Assembly: GCA_964017045.1 (NCBI GenBank)
Contig: OZ024807.1
Location: 21,436,053 to 21,500,052 of the forward strand
Direction: 5' to 3'
DNA: 64,000 nt
From: Omphiscola glabra
Taxonomy: Eukaryota; Mollusca; Gastropoda; Lymnaeidae
The translations under genes were made by a program, and so were the position numbers. The notes beneath the pieces were generated by a model that searched no databases, was not told the DNA's origin, and was given only the letters and a program-made list of their open reading frames with translations. Positions 26,301 to 35,449 of this stretch are shown piece by piece; positions within the stretch are counted from its first letter, which is position 1; each line of letters opens with the position of its first letter.

Positions 26301-28366
26301 TATTGATCACATCATTTTACATGTCAAACGCAAATTAAAACAACAAAAAATCAACATAATAATACATTTTTCTAAATATTTCCAAGTGTTACGAGAGTCA
26401 AAAGAGAAAATAAAATGTTTTGTAGAAACATATAAAAATTTGATGATTTACAAATAGTATACGAATGGCATAAGTATGCAAAGGAAACATGATCTATTTG
26501 TAAAAGACATCATATATTTAATGTGTCCTTTTATCTGAAGGAAATCGTATACATATATATAAGGGATACGTTAATCAATATTCAGTTGATTTAAATTTTT
26601 ATTTGGATTTTCAAACAGGTGTAACTTTATTACTTTATTTCAATGTATGGCATATTACCTGTATGATCTACTTTAACATTTTGTAAACAAAATCCATATA
26701 CCATATTTTAAAATTGAAGATGTAAAAATAAAATTGTGCTAAAGCCGGATTTGGGTTGGGATTCTAAACAAAATGAAATTGAAATGTTGAAAGGATTTTT
26801 TTTTTTTTTAATATTTTGCTGCTGGATTCTCATAAAGAAATGTTAAATTAAAAAAATGCATCCACATAAATATGCGAGACAAATTGTTTATTTTTCTGAT
26901 TTAAAAAAAAAAAAAAGCATTTGGGAAAATAATATAAAAAGACGTATTATTTAAAAATAGTATATATCTGACTTAAAATAGTATAAATGGCAACATGCTT
27001 TGATGGTACATTCGTATAGATTTTTTTTTCCTAAAGAGTTTTGCAATTTCAGTTACAAAGAACTTATCGATTTCACTTTTAGGGAGTATCATAAAGTTGC
27101 TTGTCTGAATCAAAATAAATGGTGAGCTGCTTCAACGCTACTGAAGTAAATAGAGGATAAATAACTGTTTCGGTTTAAAATGAAAAGAAAACACAATTAA
27201 CTATTTAAAGTGACGTTTTGCCTAGAAACCTTCTTCAGCAGACGAGATACACGAGAAATAAATAATAATCGGAAATCAAACATGAAAAGAAGTATGTGTT
27301 CTAGCGTTAAAATGAAGTTGATTTAGCTCAATAGTCAACACTGAAAACGCTATCTATGTTAATGACGGAAATCCATACTGGTTGGCAGTCTAGGTAAAAT
27401 GCAGTGCTAACGACATACATTGTATCTCATTTGGCATGACAAATATTTGAAGAATTGCGTTTATTTGTTGCTGTTGTTGTTTTTTTCAAAAATTCTATTT
27501 CATGTTGTTACGTTGTTTGGTTTTCCTAATTTAATTTTATTTTAATATTGCAGCCTGTAATTGTTAAAGTAAACATTGACGCAGAAAGCCATTCAGCAGA
27601 TACCGCGTTATTGAAAAAAAGTCGAATTGATGACGACAAAACTGTCAACGTATCGGATACAACTGAGGACAAAGTTAAGCCTAGAACACTTGAAAGCAAA
27701 AGTCTGCTGATAAAACTAGCAGAATTAAATGATTTTGAAGCCATCTTTTCGGAGATTAAAAAGGGAGCAGACGTTAATGCGACATGGGATGGCTTAACCG
27801 CATTAATGATAGCATCGGAGAAAGGTCATGAGAACATTGTAAAACTGTTTATTGAATATCAAGCTGATGTTAACATGAAGACACCTGATGGTAAAACTGC
27901 GCTGCAACTGGCAACTGAAAAGGGACACGCTGAGATTGCTGAGCTGTTAATACAAAATGGAGCAGACGTTAATGCGACATGGGATGGCTTAACCGTATTA
28001 ATGATAGCATCGGAGAAAGGTCATGAGAACATTGTAAAGCTGTTGATTGAATATCAAGCTGATGTTAACATGAAGACACCTGATGGTAAAACTGCGCTGC
28101 AACTGGCACCTGAAAAGGGACACGCTGAGATTGCTGAGCTGTTAAGACAAAATGGAGCAGACGTTAATGCGACATGGGATGGCTTAACCGCATTAATGAT
28201 AGCATCGGAGAAAGGTCATGAGAACATTGTAAAGCTGTTGATTGAATATCAAGCTGATGTTAACATGAAGACACCTGATGGTAAAACTGCGCTGCAACTG
28301 GCTACTGAAAAGGGACACGCTGAGATTGCTGAGCTGTTAAGACAAAATGGAGCAACACTGAATTGA
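10951..28366 (+). CDS. Gene A: Ig-like single-pass receptor with cytoplasmic ankyrin repeats (7 coding exons, 563 aa)
   Basis: This is a predicted cell-surface receptor. Exons are 10951-11002, 14399-14592, 16570-16774, 20559-20840, 23602-23698, 24035-24083 and 27554-28366. All junctions are GT/AG and all phases agree, giving 1692 nt. Residues 1-22 form a signal peptide with a predicted cut after IVSA. Residues 23-244 form the ectodomain, with cysteines at 39, 92, 105, 168, 183, 190, 229 and 240 and sequons at N127, N235 and N243; its spacing suggests Ig-like folds. Residues 259-281 form the transmembrane helix, followed by a basic stop-transfer segment. Residues 342-563 are ankyrin repeats: an N-terminal cap and three 65-residue units of two repeats each. 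The start is the only ATG giving a signal peptide in phase. Ankyrin repeats bind proteins, so the tail probably docks a cytoplasmic partner. I recognise no named orthologue. The introns hold LINE relics and a satellite. Confidence 0.85.
11490..12012 (+). mobile_element. RTE-type LINE relic, + strand fragment
   Basis: Conceptual translation over several frames gives reverse-transcriptase-like pieces, such as AYDSVHRQHMYNALKERVDL near 11653-11712 and ALNRICRRLV near 11920. Many stops and shifts make it non-coding. It ends where an opposite-strand RTE copy begins. A + strand RTE-like 3' end resumes at about 13220. Confidence 0.6.
12026..13125 (-). mobile_element. RTE-type LINE relic, reverse transcriptase and C-terminal region
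   Basis: Read on the minus strand from about 13125, the sequence gives LTDAIKASYEGLSSRIVHG, then a palm motif DLDFAYDLALIS at about 12830-12785, where the usual FADD is FAYD. A 176-residue open stretch (12563-12033) follows, with VKPVLLYGAETW, the LRRSLRI-like segment and WRWIGHSLR, all typical of the RTE C-terminal region. The 3' end is a (GAT)n tract at 12026-12040, the usual tail type for this clade. Stops in the 5' half and the altered catalytic aspartate show it is dead. Confidence 0.8.
13138..13156. repeat. (TA)n microsatellite
   Basis: A short TA run at the 5' side of the minus-strand RTE relic. Confidence 0.8.
13220..13426 (+). mobile_element. RTE-like LINE 3' end
   Basis: The segment ends in TGATGATGAGGATGA, like the 3' tails of the other RTE copies here. 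It lies in the same orientation as the fragment at 11490-12012. It may be the 3' part of that copy, split by insertion of the minus-strand element. The coding remnant is poor. Confidence 0.4.
14299..14340. repeat. (TA)n microsatellite
   Basis: A TA dinucleotide run with a CACA interruption, about 60 bp before exon 2 of gene A. Confidence 0.9.
14399..14592 (+). CDS. Gene A exon 2: start of ectodomain
   Basis: The acceptor is TTTACCTCAG and the donor GTAAGG, with phase 1 in and phase 0 out. It begins YIVSADKIQLFDYSQND, so the signal-peptide cut falls just inside it. It contains one cysteine (C39) and a beta-strand-like pattern, and ends KPRFEQ. Confidence 0.85.
15610..15762. mobile_element. 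Possible MITE with TAGTGGCGTAGCTAA ends
   Basis: The left end TAGTGGCGTAGCTAA and the right end TTTCTACGTCACTA form an imperfect inverted repeat about 150 bp apart. The interior has no coding capacity. It lies in intron 2 of gene A. Confidence 0.4.
16271..16462 (+). pseudogene. Relic Ig-like exon in intron 2 of gene A
   Basis: After the acceptor TTTTTATGTTACAG, a phase-1 frame stays open for 63 codons and then stops. It contains FKEVYWISCRIKSCVSMIQI, which parallels QKLEFQCVSSAKPCVIEIHV of exon 4 (cysteines 6-7 residues apart, then alternating hydrophobics). A later DEYVFIY parallels ELYVTIKY. The second half is missing and there is no good donor before the stop. The entry phase does not fit exon 2 (phase 0). 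I read it as a duplicated, decayed Ig exon, although a rare alternative terminal exon giving a soluble form is possible. Confidence 0.5.
16570..16774 (+). CDS. Gene A exon 3: ectodomain, Ig-like
   Basis: The acceptor is GCATTTCAG and the donor GTAAGA, with phase 0 in and phase 1 out. It holds C92 and C105 (AKQCKLGQIKGNTEFSCRK), a sequon at N127 (SNATV), and alternating hydrophobic strands typical of an Ig-like sandwich. Confidence 0.85.
17045..18290 (-). mobile_element. Jockey/CR1-like LINE relic (same family as 43846..45120)
   Basis: On the minus strand it gives a reverse transcriptase remnant: an AFEKS-type segment near 18070, then YTNDLNEKLTSQARLFSDDT (catalytic FADD box as FSDD), then HISEPVSSKRYLSVTIKREV. 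The plus-strand 3' end carries TTCTTCTTCTTCCTCTTCT, a (GAA)n-type tail. The sequence aligns along its length with the better preserved copy at 43846-45120. It is 5'-truncated, has stops, and lies in intron 3 of gene A. Confidence 0.75.
18296..18385. repeat. (TA)n-rich microsatellite
   Basis: Imperfect TA and TATATT repeats directly beside the truncated 5' end of the LINE relic. Confidence 0.85.
19590..20479. repeat. Degenerate dispersed repeat, larger copy
   Basis: It shares CTGTTCTGGTGCCAAC-type units and flank words with 6815-7080. An internal duplication of about 100 bp (TACTGTGATGGCACCACGCG and TACTGTGATAGCACTCTGCG) lies at 20100-20240. It ends with TAGTGACGCCACTG, which in reverse matches the CAGTGGCGT-type transposon end seen elsewhere in the window. 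A 160-codon open frame across it is low in complexity and is probably a by-product of the repeat. Confidence 0.5.
20559..20840 (+). CDS. Gene A exon 4: membrane-proximal Ig-like domain
   Basis: The acceptor is TTTCTCATAG and the donor GTAAGT, phase 1 to phase 1. It carries five cysteines in the order DTSC, EFQC, KPC, YAAC, SIKC, with KLEFQCVSSAKPCVIEIHVG resembling an Ig B/C-strand region. Domain boundaries match a single symmetric exon on the 3' side. Confidence 0.88.
21405..22910. repeat. 15-bp satellite, about 100 units
   Basis: The unit is CCTTAGCTGAACTAA, with scattered substitutions and a few 1-5 bp slips, over about 1.5 kb. It lies in intron 4 of gene A, between the membrane-proximal Ig exon and the transmembrane exon. 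Longer-period blocks (for example around 21480-21600 and 21660-21800) repeat within it, a sign of higher-order expansion. The minus strand reads open as a five-residue repeat (VSSAK), which is a consequence of the 15-bp period and not evidence of a gene. Confidence 0.97.
23602..23698 (+). CDS. Gene A exon 5: stalk and transmembrane helix
   Basis: The acceptor is TTCATTCTAG and the donor GTATGT, phase 1 in and 2 out. It encodes an acidic, His-rich stalk (EKDDHHDN) and then the hydrophobic helix IIGIVLGIVGFVVVILAVG, which continues into exon 6. Confidence 0.9.
24035..24083 (+). CDS. Gene A exon 6: end of helix and basic juxtamembrane segment
   Basis: This 49-nt exon has acceptor TTTTAATAG and donor GTAAGT, phase 2 in and 0 out. 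It encodes LALYKFTRCFGIIKPK. Basic residues just after the helix follow the positive-inside rule, which puts the ankyrin domain in the cytoplasm. Confidence 0.85.
24084..27553. other. Intron 6 of gene A
   Basis: A 3.5-kb intron between the juxtamembrane and ankyrin exons. It holds a poly-G run near 25962, poly-T tracts and AT-rich sequence. I recognise no exon or transposon in it. An open frame of 89 codons at 24609 has no recognisable motif. Confidence 0.6.
27554..28366 (+). CDS. Gene A exon 7: cytoplasmic ankyrin domain and stop
   Basis: The acceptor is TTAATATTGCAG in phase 0, and 270 codons run to TGA. About 48 residues form a charged linker (ESHSADTALLKKSRIDDD), then a cap helix pair (SLLIKLAELNDFEAIFSEIK), then six ankyrin repeats. 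Each odd repeat reads ADVNATWDGLTALMIASEKG-type and each even one ADVNMKTPDGKTALQLATEK-type. The odd repeat is one residue short (32), so the unit is 65 rather than 66 residues. Confidence 0.92.
   Translation, partial: PVIVKVNIDAESHSADTALLKKSRIDDDKTVNVSDTTEDKVKPRTLESKSLLIKLAELNDFEAIFSEIKKGADVNATWDGLTALMIASEKGHENIVKLFIEYQADVNMKTPDGKTALQLATEKGHAEIAELLIQNGADVNATWDGLTVLMIASEKGHENIVKLLIEYQADVNMKTPDGKTALQLAPEKGHAEIAELLRQNGADVNATWDGLTALMIASEKGHENIVKLLIEYQADVNMKTPDGKTALQLATEKGHAEIAELLRQNGATLN
27764..28348 (+). repeat. Three tandem 195-bp units encoding paired ankyrin repeats
   Basis: The units start at 27764, 27959 and 28154. They are nearly identical in DNA, including silent sites; the only differences I see are a handful of single bases (for example CGCATTAATG against CGTATTAATG). 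This implies recent duplication or ongoing gene conversion. Confidence 0.95.
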
Positions 28367-28445
28367 ACAACATCTGAAGAAAAGAATTAAAATTAAATAC
28401 TGAATATGGTATGGAGAATGATCAATTCATTGATCGTGGTCCCTC

Positions 28446-28451
28446 AATAAA
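28446..28451 (+). terminator. Polyadenylation signal of gene A
   Basis: AATAAA lies 80 bp after the TGA of the ankyrin exon, with AT-rich sequence downstream. Confidence 0.6.
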
Positions 28452-28516
28452 TATATATATAGAAGAAATGAAACAAAAGAAACATTTTAAACAACACAAA
28501 AAATAAAAACTACACT

Positions 28517-28699
28517 AATTTAAACACATTTTGCCACATAAAATCGGAAGAATAATTTAAACACATTTTGCCACATAAAATCGGAAGAATAATTTAAACA
28601 CATTTTGCCACATAAAATCGGAAGAATAATTTAAACACATTTTGCCACATAAAATCGGAAGAATAATTTAAACACATTTTGCCACATAAAATCGGCAGA
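28517..28699. repeat. 37-bp minisatellite, 5 units
   Basis: Five almost perfect copies of AATTTAAACACATTTTGCCA followed by CATAAAATCGGAAGAAT, just 3' of the gene A polyadenylation signal. Near identity indicates recent expansion. Confidence 0.95.
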
Positions 28700-30240
28700 A
28701 TTGCTTGTGCAATAACTTTGTTTTTAAATATTATACCGCAAAAAAAAAAAAAAAAACACACGTTTTGGAAAGAACTTAATAAGGTTTGATAATTCTTTTA
28801 AATTTAAAATGCCTTGCTATTCTGCTCTATTAATACAATCCAGATTCACAAGTAATGAAGAATGGCGAGCCAGTTGCACTAATACCACGTTCAAAAACAT
28901 TATACTGGTTAAACGATTACGTTTCTTCAAAAAAGATCGCTGTTATACCATTAACGTCATTTCTATTTTTAATTTTCTGCTTCTAAAAAATAATAAAGGT
29001 CTGCTTAATATAAGAATTGTGGACACCAGACATGTACATATCCATTATATGCTTTAAAGCTTTATGAGCACTGTTGTGTTTTTTCGTAAGACGCGTGTCC
29101 TCTAAAAACTTAAAAGAACTAAATCAGCAATGTGTGATGCTTTTTTTTTTCCTTTCCAATTTTCGTTTTCCGTTTTACATTACAATAGTTGTAATGTTTT
29201 TGACAAATAATTATGTTTTTGTCATGCTTAATGCTTCCCGAGTGTTTTCGTTTTCATCTTGTTAATCTGATTATTTTATATTAGTTTTTCTTGATATTCA
29301 AAAATATATGTGAACATACAACTATATTTCCAAATATATTGCATTTAAATTCGTTCTTTAGCATGCAAGGGTAAACAGTTGTTTGATATTTCATATGTAT
29401 TTCTTCATTTCAAGTACTTCAATGAGCGATGTATTTTCATATGTAAGAATGTAAATTCATTTATCAACTTAATAGATACTAAGGCTCAGCCGGATGCTTC
29501 CCGGAAACCGGAAATGTTGAGTATTACACACCCATACAATATTCCGTCTCCAAAATTGAAATGGAAAAGGGTGTTGCAATATTAAAATATTGATATATTT
29601 TATCATTAACACAAATATTAATAATTAATTGCTAAAATGAAGTATCGCCTACGTCCATATACACGACATCCTTGCCATCTATCATGTATTCTCCAAAAGC
29701 AAACTAGTCACATAAATTATCGTTGTATGAGTGAGCCAGCACCAATGTTTATAAAATGAAATTATTTAAAATGTATCCACAAAAAAAGTCCTAAGTATGA
29801 TAATAAACAGTGGCCTTCCTACGTAAGATAGTGTAAAAGCAAAGATAATCCATTTTTTTAAATAAACGCACTCTCGATCGGATCACAAAGGTTTTATACG
29901 TTTTTGTCATCTGTTTGTCATCACTAATCAAGAAGATTAATCGATTCGATTCCCTGTTGGATCCGGTTCCTAGGTGGGATCTTGCCCTTCTTTTGATTCC
30001 GATTCTGTTTCATAAGATACACATAATCGTCTTCTAATATATGAAGCTAACTTTTGCCACCATAAATGAATAATACACTTAAGAGCTTAAAGTGTAATAT
30101 TAACCTTCAATTTCAATTTTGTTTATTTCTGAAGCTATTGTGAAAGAATCTTAATTTGGAACTCTCTAGAAACTTTCAAAAATCTATTTTTCCAACATTT
30201 GAGGAAACTCATTTAAAGTTATGGGTAAAAAAAGATTGTA
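28700..30240. other. Intergenic DNA after gene A
   Basis: AT-rich. Several 60-80 codon open frames exist, but none has a motif or splice context. No gene is supported. Confidence 0.5.
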
Positions 30241-30252
30241 GAAAAATCAATA

Positions 30253-30290
30253 TTCTAGAATAATCTAGAAATTTCAAGAAACTTCTAGAA
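30253..30290. promoter_or_regulatory. Heat-shock element array (8 pentamers)
   Basis: Eight consecutive units alternate TTC and GAA at exact 5-base spacing: TTC 30253, GAA 30258, ATC 30263 (one mismatch), GAA 30268, TTC 30273, GAA 30278, TTC 30283, GAA 30288. Arrays of nGAAn inverted every 5 bp are the binding site of heat shock factor trimers. A TATA-like stretch (ACTATATATC) follows near 30379. No open reading frame of note follows until a LINE fragment at about 30.7 kb, so what it would control is unclear. Confidence 0.6.
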
Positions 30291-30699
30291 AGATCATTCA
30301 AAGATTCTCCGAAAATTCCCAGGAAGTTATATAACTCTCTATAATTAAATTTTTACTTCCATAACCTTTTAGGTCCCACTATATATCAAAAACTGTCCGA
30401 AATGTTCTCGATTTTATATAACCCTACACCTACAAGAAAATTGTGAAAAATCCCTTTTCTGCGGAATGATTGTTTGGATATGAAAAATATATATTGATAC
30501 AACACTTTTTTTAAAGCTAAAATATGGGCTTAAAATAGGAGGTCAGGGCTATAAAATCACTCATATAAATATTTGGATTTACATCTTCAAGTTTTAAGCT
30601 TTTTCTCTATTAAAATCGTTTAAAAAATGCTGGAGGTTTATTCTGTTAAATTATCCAACTTTCGGGAAAATTCTTGACCAGCTCGAAATTGAGTGCATA

Positions 30700-31300
30700 T
30701 TATTAAACAGTACGTTTAAAACCGAATTGAAGGCCAGGATTGCGCAGACCACGACAGCACTAAAGAGGCTCAAGAAAATATGGAACGACAAAAATATAGC
30801 CCCCAGCACCAAAATCAGGCTGATGCGCTCATTAATCCTGTCCATTTTCCTATATGCCTGTAAGTCCTGGACATTAACAGCAGAACTTGAAAGGAAAATA
30901 AAGGCGATGGAGATGAGATGTTACAGAGGCATTCTTGGCATCTGCTATAGAGACCACACCACCAATGAGCAAATAAAAGAAATGATTCGTCAAGCAATTG
31001 GGCAATATGATGACCTCCTGACGTCTGTTAAAAAGCGCAAAGTTAAGTGGTATGGCCACGTGACAAGAAAACAAGGGCTCGCCAAAGAGATCTTGCAGGG
31101 CACTACTAGAGGAGGAAGAAGAAGAGGAAGACAAAGAAAAAGTTTGGAAGATAATATCAAAGAATGGACAGGATTAAAACTAGGCGATGCTATGCGTAGG
31201 GCAGAAGACCGAGTGGAATGGAGAATAATAGTGTACGTGTCATCTGTGGCGCCCCAACCGTCGAAGGACTACGGGACCTGATGATGATGATGATGACGTT
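30700..31300 (+). mobile_element. 5'-truncated RTE-type LINE, C-terminal region and tail
   Basis: A 184-residue open frame (30727-31281, no stops) begins in the C-terminal part of the RTE polyprotein: LKRLKKIWNDKNIAPSTKIR, then the LYACKSWTL block (usually LLYGSETW), a KVKWYGHVTR block and an RRRGRQRKSL basic segment. The frame ends just before TGATGATGATGATGA, the 3' tail. The 5' truncation and open frame fit a fairly recent copy made by incomplete reverse transcription. It is not the same subfamily as the relic at 12.0-13.1 kb. Confidence 0.85.
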
Positions 31301-31840
31301 TAAAACCACCGATGTTTTAATACGGAACATTAATGTTTTAGAGGCGCCATGCTTGAATTATATACATGCATAACCTATATTGTCGTCTGAAGTTGTTTAT
31401 TTATATAACTTATATAAGAAAATGTGAAATTGGGGCCACATTTAAGCTGATAAATGAATTCCAGTTGCCTAGAGTATTTAAATATAGATAAACATGTGTA
31501 TGTGAACGAAGTTTTGTATAGATTCATCTACCCGTGCAATGACCAATTTTTTAAATTTATTAAGTTCATTTTAGGATAAATAAATTTATGGGTTCTGGAA
31601 CGAAACATATTTTATGTAAAATGCATTGCCCAAAGTAATTCATTCAGCATACGAAATGGATATGTATGCCACTTTAGGTCAGGACTTATCATTCTATACA
31701 GAACCATGTGCAGAACAAACATATGTGTAAGGGGGACATTTCATAATTTCATTATGGATTATGGATATGTGCTAAGTTTATTAACGATCTATCACTCCAC
31801 GTAGAAGCGTATGAGGAACAAACACACATTTTCACTATCA
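31300..31840. other. AT-rich intergenic DNA
   Basis: Nothing recognisable. Confidence 0.5.
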
Positions 31841-31844
31841 TATA

Positions 31845-31845
31845 C

Positions 31846-31917
<72 letters not shown>

Positions 31918-31929
31918 ATATGTATATGC

Positions 31930-31975
<46 letters not shown>
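31845..31975. repeat. (TA)n microsatellite
   Basis: About 130 bp of TA repeat with interruptions near 31915-31935. A shorter TA run lies at 32285-32320. Confidence 0.95.
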
Positions 31976-31976
<1 letters not shown>

Positions 31977-31979
31977 TGT

Positions 31980-34860
31980 ATATACTAGCCAAAATACCCA
32001 ACGTTGATCGGATGTGCATTCGGAAACAAAAACTCGACAGGCTTTTGGCTAACATAGAATTCGAGGGCACTAAAAAAACACACTTTGCTAAAGTTTTAAG
32101 AAATAATATCTAAAATAAAATTTGTTAACACTTCTGTTCCCTAAGGGATCCCGTTCTCCCGTTCTAGATTTCATACCATTACGAATGGGATCACGTTTAC
32201 AGTGTTATCCAGTTTTCCGATGCTAAATTTGGTCAGTATCCTTTAAGCCATATAAAAATTTTTCTAAACAAACATTTAACACGCACACATATATATATGT
32301 ATATATATATATATATATAAATATAATTGTATACATATGTACATAACCGATATTAGAAAAACTAAATTTTTGGCGCCCGATCCTAAAAGGGATATTTGCA
32401 TAAATTTTAAGTTCACAATATATCATTCTGGATAGTGATAGAAATGTGTGCTCTTGTTCGATTAATCCATATAGAAACGTATGCGGAACAAACAGACAAA
32501 CACATCTTCACTTTATATCTATCTTTATATATTATATATATATTTAAATATTACTCTTTCAATTATTGCATGTGCAATTCTTTACACGGCTGATATAATG
32601 TATCCGATTTTTACTCTGGATAAGTATAGATTTTCAAAATAATAATTATTATTTTTCTGAGGATGATATTGTGATTACAGCCTTATGGAAATTGGATTTA
32701 GTCAGAAAGCTTTCATTTAATTCATCTTTAAGTTACAGAAACGTTTGTTTGTTTATTCTTCAACTTATGGCTCACAAATTTGTTAATTAAAAATATAACA
32801 CGTCGTTTAAAATTATTTTTGTTTAGCTCATACAAGACAAGTTGAAATTATATATATATATATTATAGTAAAAAGGTTAACAATTAAGGGAACGAAGTGA
32901 GGAAATGCAAAAAAATATTATCCTCTCCAAAAAAATATATGTATTTATTTGTCGCTTTACAAAAATTAATACATTGCTTAAAATAAAATATTAGAAATAT
33001 AAGATTAAATAAATGTGGAACAGAATTGCCATGCACTTCTGCAGGACTAGACACATGTAAATAAAAAAAATTCAATTTTGGCTGTATTTTTGTCAACAGA
33101 GACAACGATTTTTTTTTTGTATAATCGTTGCGATATTTATTTTTAACTGCATGTTTGCCACTAATTGCAATAAGTATATAATACTTTTTTTTTGTTGATT
33201 CACATAAGTATTTATGTTACTTATATCAGATCTTAATTTAAAGAAAAAAATCATAAGAATAAAATTAGTTCGTACGGCCTACTATATGTATGCCCCATTT
33301 TAAACATATAAATGTCCATTTAAAAGAAATACACTTCCAATTTGATTTGTGAGTTATATACTATAACAATCTTACACTCAATTTTAAATCGGATGCCTTT
33401 TTATAAGTTAATATTTTCTGTGTATGTCTTAACAGTACTGTTGTTATTTAGTTTACAAAGGAAATTGATTTTTTTAAAAATAGAAATAAATTTTATCTAA
33501 TTATCTAATTTAACATGATTACTTTGTTTTTAAATGTGTATATCCAAGCCTCAGCTTAGCGAATTGTTCTTGTAATAGGTGGATCTTTTGAATTTTTGAT
33601 GTACATGTAAATGGTTGGCTTTCTAGAACACGACGCAATAAAATTCATCAAAATTAACTCTTGTTATCATATTGTTTAGCTTTTTTAAAATAAACTTTTT
33701 TTTCTTCAAATGCCACGAAAGTTTCAAATCAGTGAAGCTTAACTCACTAATCGCTTTAAAATACGGCTATTATTTAATTGTGCATGCGGCAAAAGCTTAA
33801 CTTTCATATGCCATTGGGAAGTAGTTCGACGATTTGTTGATGGCTGTAAGAGACAGCAGGAGGGTAACTAACTACAAAATAAGAGTGTGTGAGCTGAATA
33901 TGTGTGAGCTTGAAAAAGGGGTGGGGGAGTGTCAGGAAATTAGATGGGCAAGAAAAATACAGCTGTGTTTTGTGCAATATTTTCTACGTAGAGTTGTTTG
34001 TTGTGTCTCGATAGCAATGTTTCTGAAATATATAGTTAAAAATGCAGCGACCTTCAAGGAATAAATACTTTAAAATATTTATTGAAAGGAATACGGTATA
34101 AAGTCATTTTAGTCTATTGAAATAAGAAGAAATTCATTTGAAAGTATTGTCCATAAAAATGTATTTGTGTAACATGTTATATATAAAACTTAATGAAATT
34201 GAAATAACTCATTATCCTAAACCTGTTTAAAAAATAATTAACATAGTAACTGTTCCAAAAAAAAAAAAAAAAAAAAAAAAAGATTTTCTCATCAATAGTA
34301 AAAACAAAAACATCAAAAAAAGATTACTTTTTTTCGTCGCTTTTCTCTCAATCAAGCTGATCCTGATTTAAAAATAATAATTAGATTTTCAGTTGAATCA
34401 GACTGGCATGGCTGATCAGATGTGAGTTGTTGTTTTCTTATGTAAGTCAGACACATTTGTTATACAGACCTAATCACAACAGTCAAACCCACGTGTCAAG
34501 AAGCTACAAGGGTATCTCCTTATTTAATATATGAATCTGCAAATATTGTGTCAGTCATAGGTATAGAGATTTGTTAGCGAGCGTATTTGGTGTAGATGTT
34601 TTATTGTGTAGTTGTTGCTTAGTAGTTTCTATTGGTGACGTTATTGGGTTTGAGAGATGATGTAATAGTTTTGGTTTGAGCATTAAGTAGGCAAGGAGAG
34701 AATTGAATGAAATGTGGCACGGAGACAAGCGTTGTGAATGAAGAACCGTTTGAAAATCAATAAAGATTTATTAAACTTTAATTTAACAAATAATAAAATG
34801 ACACTTTTTATCTTTGAAAGGTATACACAGGTAAAAAATTATAATACGTCTAAATGAAAG
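31980..34860. other. AT-rich intergenic DNA
   Basis: Two stretches (31780-32050 and 32400-32520) share phrases such as GAAACGTATGCGGAACAAAC and CACTTTATAT, which suggests an old duplication around the TA tracts. A poly-A run lies at 34259-34281. No gene is supported. Confidence 0.45.
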
Positions 34861-35092
34861 GTTAAACTCACCTAAACCAGTCAAATATGGATGTCAAGAA
34901 TCTTAGAGTTCCAACAAGTCAAATCGTATGGCTTTCCGAGCTAAGGAAAGTGAATGCACATAAAAAAACACGTCTGCTTTCATTGCCAGTTAAAAATGTA
35001 GGGGAAGGAAATATAGAAAATCAGGAAAAACTCCTTTCCCAATATAAGTATGCAATAGAAAAAGTCCCCCCTTGTATCAAAGTCACACTTTG

Positions 35093-35262
35093 GGGCAAAG
35101 TTACCCCTTGAGAAAATGTTACCCCTTGAGACAAAGTTACCCCTTGAGACAAAGTTACCCTTGAGGCAAAGTTACCCCTTGAGAAAAAGTTACCCCTTGA
35201 GACAAATTTACCCCTTGACGCAAAGTTACCCCTGGAGACAAAGTTACTCTTGAGACAAAGTT
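35093..35262. repeat. 18-bp minisatellite
   Basis: About nine units of GTTACCCCTTGAGACAAA with small changes, next to a second minisatellite. Confidence 0.9.
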
Positions 35263-35275
35263 ACGTTGAAGACAT

Positions 35276-35440
35276 GTTGTTTTGTCACCTTGGCTTTGAA
35301 GACATGTCGTTTTGTCACCTTGTCGTTTTGTCACCTTGTCGTTTTGTCCCCTTGTCATTTTGTCACCTTGTCGTTTTGTCACCTTCTCGTTTTGTCACTT
35401 GTCGTTGTGTTACTTGTCGTTTTGTCACTTGTCGTTTTGT
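35276..35440. repeat. 16-bp minisatellite
   Basis: About ten units of CTTGTCGTTTTGTCAC with slips. It shares TTTGTC-type words with the inverse of the preceding array, so the two may have one origin. Confidence 0.9.
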
Positions 35441-35449
35441 CATGGAACC

